This document shows positions 11,431-19,767 of a stretch of 24,648 nucleotides of DNA, piece by piece. The notes below the pieces were generated by a model. It was not told the DNA's origin and did not search any database. It worked only from the letters and a program-made list of their open reading frames with translations. Position numbers and translations under genes: made by a program. Source of the DNA: Seison nebaliae (taxonomy: Eukaryota > Rotifera > Pararotatoria > Seisonacea > Seisonidae); assembly GCA_023231475.1 (NCBI GenBank), contig JALJEE010002577.1:1-24648 (forward strand), read 5' to 3'. Positions within the stretch are counted from its first letter, which is position 1. Each line of letters opens with the position of its first letter.

Positions 11431-12599
11431 TTAGAACAAATTGTTCGATGGTTGTTTGATCTCAGCTGAAAATGGCAGAGGCGATTGCTGTGATTGTTGT
11501 TGTTGGAGAAGTTGAACGATCTGCAAATAACTATTAAACGTTTGTTCATCATTCAATTGACTTGACGTTGATGTCAATTTCTTTTTCGCGAGAGAATGTG
11601 GAAGTTTTTTATTATTTTCATCCGGTTTAAGTGTTCGTTTCGTTCTTCGACGCGTTATTGGCGTCACGTTAGAAATTGGGGGAAATTGTTGTTCATTATG
11701 TGTTGCTCGGTGAACAGCCAATGTGCGTGACTGACAGAAGCCTTTGTCACAAATGGAACATTTAAACGGTTTCTCTTTGAAATGAATATAACTGAAATTT
11801 TTAAAAGTTAAATTATTTTCAAGAATAATAAAAAAAAACCGATGATCTCTCAAATGATCTTGACGACGGAAACGCTTCCCACATATTTCACAAGGATATG
11901 GTCGCTCATCTGTATGAGTACGTTCATGGATTAATAGATTATAAGATTTTGTAAAGTGTCTTGCACAAAATCGACAAATATATTCTTTTTTCACTCTGAA
12001 ATTTTTTATCATTATTGACTAGAACGAATTTTAAAAATTAACCTCCGAGAATTGACTTTAGTTTTCCCATTCGTCTTATTCGTGTCATTCTGAATAAAAC
12101 TTTTATTATCATTCTTTTGTAAATCATTCGTTGTCGTTTTAGAAACAATTTGTTGTGGTTGTTGTTGTTGTTGTGGTTGTGGCTGTGATTGTGGTTTATT
12201 GATGGATGATAAACAAACTTTAGCGAGCGATTGTAACATATATGTAACAAATTGTTTTTGTTGTTGCTGCTGATTTTCTGCTTGTTGTTGTTCTTCTTGT
12301 TTTTTATGGAAATTTAATAATCTGTTCTCCAATTCCGAAAAACTTTCAGACGAATTTGAATTGAATTTAAAATTGTTTTTCAAATAAAGTTTCTTATTTT
12401 CATTCAGAATATTATTGATGAGAAAAGGTGTAAACTGTTTCTTACCACGATCGAATTCATCATCTGACGACGTCAATTCACAAACAGGTGGCAACGTTCC
12501 TTCCGAAGAAGAGGATGATGATGGATAAATTTGTATGTCGTTAGTTGATGGTCGTAAATGATGGTAGAATTTCATATTTTCATCCATAACTGATTCCAT
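11431..12599 (-). CDS. Odd-skipped-related C2H2 zinc-finger transcription factor
   Basis: Three exons, 12599-12043, 11995-11840 and 11791-11431, code 357 residues. Introns are 47 bp (11996-12042) and 48 bp (11792-11839), both GTT...CAG. The second interrupts finger 2 exactly between the two zinc-ligand histidines. There are three C2H2 fingers: C193/C196/H209/H213, C221/C224/H237/H241 and C249/C252/H265/H269. The blocks [33 protein letters not shown] and [11 protein letters not shown] are diagnostic of the Odd/Bowl/Sob/OSR family, DNA-binding regulators of segmentation, leg joints, gut, kidney and heart-associated mesoderm. The N-terminal half is Ser- and Gln-rich (about residues 95-165). FLINNIL at residues 59-65 fits an eh1 Groucho-binding motif. 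An in-frame TAG lies just upstream of the chosen ATG, so this start is the first one possible unless an upstream exon is spliced in. Confidence 0.95.
12405..12425 (-). other. eh1-type Groucho-recruitment motif in the Odd-skipped-like protein
   Basis: Codons for FLINNIL, residues 59-65, match the eh1 core F-x-I-x-x-I-L. eh1 motifs bind the Groucho/TLE co-repressor WD40 domain. Function is inferred from the pattern and its short polar surroundings ([12 protein letters not shown]). Confidence 0.6.
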
Positions 12600-15571
12600 T
12601 TTCCTAGACGATAACTATCTCATGAGAAAAATGAATTTATTATATCTTCTGAAATGACAAGAGGATAAAGACAAATAATAGTTCTTACAATTGAAGAAGG
12701 ACATTCGTTTCAAGTGACAATAAAACAAAAAGGCGTCGATATATTTTCCATCATATTTTGGCAGATATTCGTCCGCAGGTAAATAATGACGTGCACTGAA
12801 GTGCGGTAAATGTGAGAAAAGTTTCTTCATTTTCCAATTCGATAATTAACTTTCCTCTGAAAAATTAGGAATTAAATATCATCCAATGTATGAAATACAG
12901 GTTTTATTTACATTTCCATCGATAAAGATAACATTAAAGTTGAACTTATGAGTGTCTCTCAACTCATCTACTTTACATCTATTCATTCTTCACCCAATCA
13001 TACTTTTGTAACAAGTTTGTGGGTTGTTCATACGGTAAGTTAGCAGCTACTGTCCGGAAAAGTTGATTGGTTAAATTCGAACGAACGAACGAAAACAAAG
13101 AACGAAAAAGTTTTCATTTTTTTCGACTACATTCGATAAAGTAGTCAATAAAAAAGAAAGACAGTAAAGAAAGGAAATAAACTGTGATTGAATTAGAAAT
13201 GAAAATCTATGTTGCCATCATAATTTCAGGCACGTTTAATTTGGCCACATAAAATATTTGGAAATGACAATTCGAAATTGTAGTGGAAATACTTAAACAA
13301 ATAAGGAGGATGTGATTGAGCAAGATGGAAGAAGAATATTTATTAGAAGTCAAATAAAAAGTGGAATGAATATCGTTATTTAACGACCGTAATTATTCGA
13401 AATTATTGCTATTCGACATTCGTTCGCCCGCTACTTTCTTCCTCCAATTCACGTAGCGATGCTCCTTTAAGAAGACAGCCACTAGCAGACGAGAGCTACT
13501 TTCAATTCTGTGATTTACGACTTAAATTATTTCCATAAAATAATATGTAAATCAAACGCGAATTATGTGAACGATGAAAATTGTGTAGAGATGTGAAAGG
13601 GAATGAATGGGTGACGGTTGGAGAATAGAAGAAGAGAAATGAACCGAAAAGTTATGGAATGGTAATATCAAGAGAAAGCTGTTTGATTCAGTTAACAACT
13701 TCGTCAAATGATTGTGTATTGAACAGAAATTGACATTAACTTCTAATTACAACCATTCCCTAATATTTTATTCACAGTATCATTGACATATTTACGAGTT
13801 GCAAGAAGTGCAAGAAGAAGAAAAAGAAGAAGAAAGAAAACTTTTCCGTTTACATTACCGATAAGTTCTTATCTTATCAATATCTAAGCAATAGATAGAG
13901 TCGTTCCGTTTAGAAATGAAATGAATATGGAAATATGGAAAGTTGTATTCGCTTCATCATTTTTTGATTGATACATCAGTTAGATTGAGAAGTGAGTTCA
14001 TTCGCCGCATCCCATCAGTTTTCTCTGTCGAACGGTGAAAGTTAAAAGTAACCTTATCTAGTGAATAGTTCAATATTGAATATCAAATAAAACGAACAAT
14101 TTCCCTTCTTTATTATCTTCATTCTACTTTCGAATGATGCTGATATGCGAATGAATAATGAAATTTGGCGAACGAACAAAAGAAACTAAAGGAGAACTCG
14201 GAGATTTTTTTACACATTTAAGCTAATTTTCTCGTCTCTTTCCACTTCACTACCATTGTTACTCTGACATTGTTTCTGTGTTGTGATCGATGCACTAAAC
14301 TTGTCGAATAGGTAATTCAGACACGAAACAAGAAGAGCCATCTGACTTTGTTAACAAACTGGATGTTTCGGCGATGTGGAACCATCTCCCGCCTTTCCAC
14401 TCTATATCGTCACATCTCATTGCAATGCAGTTATGTTAACGATATCATCTCAAATCAACACTCTCACCAACACACTTTCTCTCATCAGCAGAGTTTATTC
14501 AAATTCAAGTATCTCACTATTTTGCCTTCTTTTAACTAAAAACTTTTTCATTTTACCGACTTTATCCAACTATTAATTATTCTCATAATGCTCCTCTTTC
14601 ATCTACAACAACAACTTAAACAGGAATATTCTCATCTAATTCACCATTTTCAAAATTGATTCATCATCATACCGATTATATGTCAATAAAGAAATTTCAA
14701 ATTTCATAATTTCATTGACAATTCTCTATAGATCTTTTCTTCATGGAAAAAGAAGAATATTTTTATAGAAGAGATTAAAACTATTCATAAGCTTTTTCCA
14801 AATCGAAAAACAGTAGTTTAAAAGATTCTTCAAAAAATTTCTACACAATAACATCCAATAATTCTTAACTTCTGAGGAATCTTAGATTTCGTAAATATAA
14901 CATGTCTTGGAATCTGTTCCAAATTATGTTTATCAGTATTACATGAAGATAGCGATAAAAAAAATGGTTCCGATGAGAAGCGTTCTTATGTAGAATGTAT
15001 AATATTGTTAAATAAGTTCTAATTGGATTTACCCAGACGGAACATGCTATGTCTAATCAATATAGAATATTGCTGATGAAATTGAGGAAGAATAAAGAAT
15101 AAAATTGAGAGTGTTTTGTTGGAATGGATCGTCAATCTAAATTGGAGAAGAATAGGTAAAGGAAAACATTAGTTTCTTTTCTCTGACATTGTCAATTGAA
15201 GTATTTTTCACTTCATCAGCACTTTGACTATAATTAATCATAATGGACGCATGTATTGAATCAGTATTAAATTTCATCATCTTCGTATTCCATCGACATA
15301 ATCATTACTGCTATACTTATGTTCCTTTTAACTTCTTTGAACGACGTGAATTCGATTGTTAACATATATCATTCATTGTCAATCAGTACGAACTGATGTT
15401 GAAGATGTGGCTGTTAATGTTGAACATCTCGAATGAATACTTCTCGAACGACTACTTTCCGCCATTATTATGATTCTAACACCTGCCACACATAATTTTC
15501 AAGACGAAGTATGTTGGAACGTTATACATCTTCATCGATCAAATTACAGTTTGTTCTCTAATTGAAGAGAA
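12600..15571. promoter_or_regulatory. Large non-coding region upstream of the Odd-skipped-like gene
   Basis: Nearly 3 kb with no coding exon I can support, the largest gene-free stretch here. It lies 5' of the Odd-skipped-like gene, so it is the natural place for developmental enhancers. Visible elements: a short CGAA tandem repeat at 13078-13092, a purine-rich GAA-type run at 13806-13841, and several GATA-type motifs at 13860-13878 and 14053-14059. A 71-codon minus-strand frame at 12615-12830 may be upstream transcript sequence, but it ends in a stop before the Odd start. Confidence 0.5.
13860..13878. promoter_or_regulatory. Cluster of GATA-factor-type motifs
   Basis: Within 19 bp there are GATAAG on plus (13860) and two overlapping CTTATC copies (13868 and 13873), that is GATAAG on minus. 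Two of the three match WGATAR. Another AGATAAGG on minus is at 14052-14059. The cluster is about 1.3 kb upstream of the Odd-skipped-like start codon. GATA motifs are common by chance in AT-rich DNA. Confidence 0.3.
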
Positions 15572-16486
15572 TTAATTTCTTCGAGTTTCCTCTTCCCATC
15601 TTGCTCGTCTTCCAACTTTCGTTACTTTACGTTCCTAAAATTAACATAAAACTTAAAACCACTTAATCGATCATATTCTCGTCAATTACTTCATGAAGAA
15701 TAAATCTTAATTCACAGTTCTTAATTCTTCATATCGTTCAAAATATGGACCGATTTCGACTCCAAGCCATATTCGTTTATTCTCCACAAAAAGCATTAAA
15801 TTCAAATCATCACTAAATTAGTAATTCAAATATATTAGTTTCTGATTAATTTCTTTTTTACTTTCTGAGCAATATGTACAGTATTCTTATATAATTTTCC
15901 TTAACTTAAGTTATAATAATGAAATTTCAATATTCCTGAAAATATAATTATTATTTTTATAAATTAATGAATTGTCATTAAATTTTTTAAAGTAATTACC
16001 AGATCATAGATTGGATTACCATTTGCTTGAAATATTTTTGCTTAACCGTTTGATTTTGTATCAAATTAACAATTTTCTGATTTCATAATATTGACATTCG
16101 TTTTATTTTGAAATTTAATCTCCTTGAATTAGTATCTTTGATTGATGTGATCATGGTGACGGAATTGATATCTCCAACTACAACTCGTCAGAATCTCGAT
16201 ATTTGAGAATTGATACCATATCCAGTATTGGATCGTTTATCAATGAATATTCACCACGACGCTCTCGATAAACATTTGATATTCCCTTGACTGCAATTCC
16301 AGCTGTTGGAATTTTCAATTGTGCACGATATTGATCTAAACCTTTCCAACGATATTGAAAATGTTCCGTAAAATATTGAAAGGCTAAAATATCTTCTTCG
16401 TCATCTGACATACATAAACTGGAGACAATAAGCGAGAGGTAAATGATGGCAATAATTTTTAACAAATCAAATTGAAACTGATCCAT
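15572..16486 (-). CDS. Unrecognised small gene with N-terminal hydrophobic segment; 3' exons tentative
   Basis: Exon 1 is an open frame of 102 codons from the ATG at 16486 to a stop at 16178. Residues 9-25 are hydrophobic (LLKIIAIIYLSLIVSSL) and could be a signal peptide or anchor. An acidic stretch follows, then LKIPTAGIAVKGISNVYRERRG and a C-terminal segment (SLINDPILDMVSILKYRDSDE). RERR is a possible furin-type site. Downstream, minus-strand frames at 15812-15716 (LMLFVENKRIWLGVEIGPYF and more) and 15634-15572 (ERKVTKVGRRARWEEETRRN) look protein-like and may be further exons. Their joining would need GTA/GTG donors, unlike every other gene here except one intron of SLC30A9, and an intron of roughly 80 bp or more. 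The minimal model is the 102-residue protein alone. I do not recognise the family. It starts 245 bp from CDC6, divergently. Confidence 0.4.
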
Positions 16487-16731
16487 ATTTTATTTGGTAA
16501 ATTATTATTATTGAGGAAACGTTAATTGATTCGCTATTTTATTTTTATGTTATCAATATAATGTTCTTTGTGGTAGTAGAAAGCCTTTCTTAAATTCTCA
16601 TAAAAATTTCATAATCTGCCTACTATTAAGTGGAGTAGAGTGTGGGGAATTATCAAATTTTAGCCTAAGTTGAAATTCGTGAATTTATCGGTTCGTTGAA
16701 AATTTATCAAAACAGTTGAGTGTTCGAGTAA

Positions 16732-18534
16732 ATGTCGTCGAGATTTGGTGGGCGGCTGGCAAAGAAGTTATCAAGAGATTTCCTTGAATTTGGGGATGAG
16801 ACGACTAACAATCCTGATTCATTTGTCGGTTAGTGTGAGAGAATATTACTGAAGAATTTGCATAATTAATGTGATTTGATATTAAAGGAAAATTGAAGGA
16901 ATTGTCTAATTGTTTTCGAGTGAAGACAAATGAGATAATTGGACGAGAAAAAGTAATTGAGGAAATCGAGGGAATATTATCTTCACATAAATTCATTTAT
17001 ATTTATGGAGCACCAGGAGTTGGGAAGACAGTTTGTATTATGAAGATTCTCAATCAATTGAAGAATAGTAAAAGTGTCACAGAATATTTTTATCTTAATT
17101 GTATGCAATCGACAACTTTCTCTCATTTTCTAAATGAACTGACTAATAAACTTGATGAAATTGATTCTTCTTCTTCTTCTACTTCTTCATCGAATCATAA
17201 AAATTTCAAAGAAATTATCGGTACTCCACTGAAAGAAGTGACAACTCCACAATCTAATCGAAGAATTACGAGATCAATTACAATGAAAAAACAATCAACG
17301 ACAACAACGAAGGCAATTCAATCGGCGAAGAAAGAAACTGCTTCCAAATTATATTCGAATATCAGACGAGTAAAAACGATTAAACAGAAAACAATACAAC
17401 AAATTACACAACCAACGTCTTCTCATCATCAATCTACTCAGTTATCGTTAAATGAGAAATTCCAGAAAGTGATATCGACGATTATGTATATTTGTGAAAT
17501 GAAAACGTTGTATATCGTATTGGATGAGATGGATTCGTTACATCGTGATATAAAGAAATTGAGTCTTCTAATTCAACAGTTACAATCGACGAATGTCAAA
17601 TTTGTTGGTTCGATTCCCTTAAATTCTTGTTATATCTTTTCCTTTTAAATTCTTCAATTTGTGAAGGAATCGGAAATTCGGTAGGATTCATTTTGAAATA
17701 TATTGATGATGTTACTAAAATTGGTCAGATCGTTATTCCACCTTATACATCGCAAGAAATACATGAAGTAATTATCGAAAAGTTCTCATTATTTTATCCT
17801 TATTTTAATTCCATCAAATTAAATAGAATTAGAAAAATTAATCATATCATCATTGATGGCAGATCGGGGCAATTGATTGATGACAAATGTATAAAATTCG
17901 CTTCGAAAAAAGTCGCAGCAACAACAGGCGACATGAGAAGAGCATTGAATATATTCAAGTTTTTACTTCTTTTTCTCCTTTTTTTTTAAAGGAAATTCTT
18001 TTTTGAATTAAACAGGAATGTTATCGATTTAATTCGTGCGTCCAATCGAAAGAAAACGATTGATATGAAATTATTTGCACAATATTTCAACAACGTTCTC
18101 CAAAGGAATGAATTGGATGTAGTGAAGATGACAGATGAGAATCATCCCGAAGATGAACGGATCTCTCTCCAACATAAAGTCATCTTGGTTATGATTGTGA
18201 TTATTATGAAAAAGAAGAATATTTCAGGGGAAATTCCATTGGAAGAAGTTAATGTTTCTTTTGGTAAATTATCAATTCATTCGATTATCTTTTCTAGATC
18301 AGTAAATGTTATACAGAAATATATTCATTGATGAACATCGAAAATCGTTTGCAGATGGGAACACTTATGCAATTATGTGATCATTTAAGTGATAAAGGAT
18401 TAATTTCTTTCAAACGATCACTCGATCTCATCGACTCTTTGGTGACATTGAGAGTAGATATAAATCGATTGGATGATATTTTAAGAGAACAACCTGTTAC
18501 CGGTTCAATGTTGGACAAAGCACTCTATCTGTAA
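16732..18534 (+). CDS. CDC6: DNA replication licensing factor CDC6
   Basis: Five exons, 16732-16828, 16888-17607, 17667-17958, 18016-18253 and 18298-18534, code 527 residues. Introns are 59, 59, 57 and 44 bp, all GTT...AG. CDC6 is an AAA+ ATPase that joins ORC at origins and loads MCM2-7 in G1. Motifs: Walker A GAPGVGKT (73-80), the YLNCM block, Walker B LDEMDSL (244-250), sensor 1 in GIGNSVG (N276), the PPYTSQEI block, sensor 2 GDMRRAL (360-366) and a winged helix (from about residue 400) with QHKVILV and EEVNISKCYTEIYS. These place it with CDC6 and not ORC1, which would be longer with a BAH domain. The N-terminus before the AAA+ module is only about 50 residues and lacks the usual CDK sites. 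About 95 residues rich in Ser/Thr and Lys/Arg are instead inserted at 126-220, between Walker A and Walker B, including TPLK at 145-148. Confidence 0.93.
17166..17450 (+). other. Lineage-specific insertion inside the CDC6 AAA+ domain
   Basis: Codons 126-220 hold a poly-Ser run, TPLK (145-148, matching the CDK consensus S/T-P-x-K), a second TP, the basic cluster NRRITRS and further Thr/Lys-rich sequence. The flanking AAA+ core aligns normally and the frame is continuous, with no splice consensus needed to remove it. Human CDC6 has about 76 residues from the Walker A lysine to the Walker B aspartate; here there are 166. Confidence 0.75.
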
Positions 18535-18610
18535 TTGATAAAACCAATGTGTTTTTTATATTATTTTCATAAATTTCACCTGAATTAAATTGTTGAATTA
18601 AATTTCAAAT

Positions 18611-18616
18611 TTTATT
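18611..18616 (-). promoter_or_regulatory. Poly(A) signal AATAAA for the QPQI-repeat secreted protein gene
   Basis: TTTATT on plus, 36-41 nt beyond the minus-strand stop at 18652. CDC6 and this gene converge with only 117 bp between stop codons, so their 3' UTRs must be very short or overlap. Confidence 0.45.
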
Positions 18617-18651
18617 CTTACAAGAAATAAGAAAATTGAATTATTTGTCGA

Positions 18652-19649
18652 TTATCCAAATCGTCTTCTACCAAATGAACGCATTCTAGTTCGACGTGGT
18701 CTTCCTCGTCGCACTTTCCATTGCGGTCGTCTTCTCCTCGTGGTTTTTAGAGGAGGTTTTTTAGTTGTTTCTTTTTTCGTTTCTTCGTCCTTCGTTTCTT
18801 GTCCGCTAAAATTATTTGAAAGAGAAATTAAAAGGTAAAAATTTAATGGAGAAACGTTTCTTTATTCTTTTTATCTTCTTCATTGGAATCTGATTGATTT
18901 TGAGTTTCTTCCAAGTTTTCCGATGGTGAATGTTTATTCACTAACGATTTCCCCATGGAAGATAGTTGTTCATTTCCACTGGGTAAATTTGGTGGAGTTT
19001 TTGGTTGTTCTATAGATGGTTGTTGTATGGAATTTGGTATTACTTGAGTGGACGGTTGTGGTTGAACTTGTGGTTGAACTTGTGGTTGAACTTGTGGTTG
19101 AATTTGTGGTTGAATTTGTGGTTGAATTTGTGGTTGAATTTGTGGTTGAATTTGTGGTTGAATTTGTGGTTGAATTTGTGGTTGAGTATATGTATTAGGA
19201 GCAGGTTGACATGGCTGAGGAGAACAAGGCGGAGAAGGAGTTGTTGGGATGGAATATGGGGAGATACCTAATGTGTTTTGTTGATTGAGATCATGTCGGA
19301 GTTTCTTTGTAAATTGATGTTCCATACGAAGATTCTCCAAATTCTTTTCCATCAATTTTTCCAATTGAGTTTGTTGTATGACGAAATGATTATTCATCAT
19401 TTGTTGATTGGCTGAATTAATTTTATTGAAAAGATTCATTCTATTCATCTCGTTATTCATATACTCATTAATCCCATAACCTACAGGCATTGAGTTGGGT
19501 GGCAATTTTGAATAAGATAAATAAGCAGGTAAACCCTCGTCAGTTTGATAGTTTTCATTCTTCTCAATCATTTCATTAGACAGAATCGGATTTAATTGAA
19601 TTCCAAAGAACATAAATAATGACAGGAAGATAGATAGAAAGTTGATCAT
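18652..19649 (-). CDS. Secreted low-complexity protein with QPQI/QPQV repeat and Arg-rich tail
   Basis: Two exons, 19649-18856 and 18805-18652, joined across a 50-bp GTT...TAG intron, give 315 residues. Without splicing the frame stops three codons into the intron. Residues 1-24 are a signal peptide (INFLSIFLSLFMFFGIQL). A Met/Asn/Gln-rich middle follows, then the motif GISPYSIP, a Pro/Cys patch, and an array of seven QPQI and three QPQV units. The C-terminus is an acidic/polar stretch, then a strongly basic tail (TTRRRRPQWKVRRGRPRRTR, ending FGRRRFG). I do not recognise the family. Gln/Pro repeats and an Arg-rich tail would suit a structural, cuticular or matrix protein, which is inference. 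The neighbouring gene upstream also codes a secreted protein with ISPYSI. Confidence 0.75.
19052..19186 (-). repeat. 12-bp minisatellite coding QPQI/QPQV
   Basis: About eleven head-to-tail 12-nt units, plus-strand form TTGTGGTTGAAY. Three units have C and seven have T at the last position, giving Val and Ile codons in the minus-strand protein; a degenerate unit lies at one end. Copy number is likely to vary between individuals. The array also opens long spurious frames on the plus strand. Confidence 0.92.
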
Positions 19650-19655
19650 TTTATT
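19650..19655 (-). promoter_or_regulatory. AATAAA abutting the start codon of the QPQI-repeat gene
   Basis: On minus the sequence reads AATAAAATG: a poly(A)-type hexamer directly before the ATG at 19649. It lies about 113 nt past the stop of the upstream gene (19768-20604) and is the only such hexamer in that gap, so it may end the upstream transcript. Confidence 0.3.
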
Positions 19656-19767
19656 CGAAAAGAAAAATTAAAATCGAAAAAAGAAGTAGAAATAATTTTC
19701 CTTATCTAACAACTTTAGTATAACAAACACAATTCCAGAAAACTTTTCCAGAAAATTCAAAAATATT

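Noticed and set aside
12615-12830. A 71-codon minus-strand frame just upstream of the Odd-skipped-like gene, with a GTAAG donor and CATTTCAG acceptor inside
   Set aside because: Splicing that 40-bp candidate intron gives an immediate stop, and a TAG separates the frame from the Odd start codon. No homology seen. It may be 5' UTR.
13078-13092. CGAA tandem repeat
   Set aside because: About four units only, too short to be notable.
14348-14576. Two overlapping plus-strand frames of about 65 codons
   Set aside because: No domain or signal peptide, and no convincing exon context; frames of this length are expected by chance over several kilobases.
17959-18015. An earlier acceptor (TTTTAAAG) for CDC6 intron 3
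   Set aside because: Using it breaks the reading frame or adds a stop; the acceptor at 18015 restores the family sequence after the sensor 2 helix.
19005-19271. Plus-strand repeat proteins (NLWLNLWL and VVEFVVEF types)
   Set aside because: They are shadows of the QPQI minisatellite; the minus-strand frame has a signal peptide and supported splicing.
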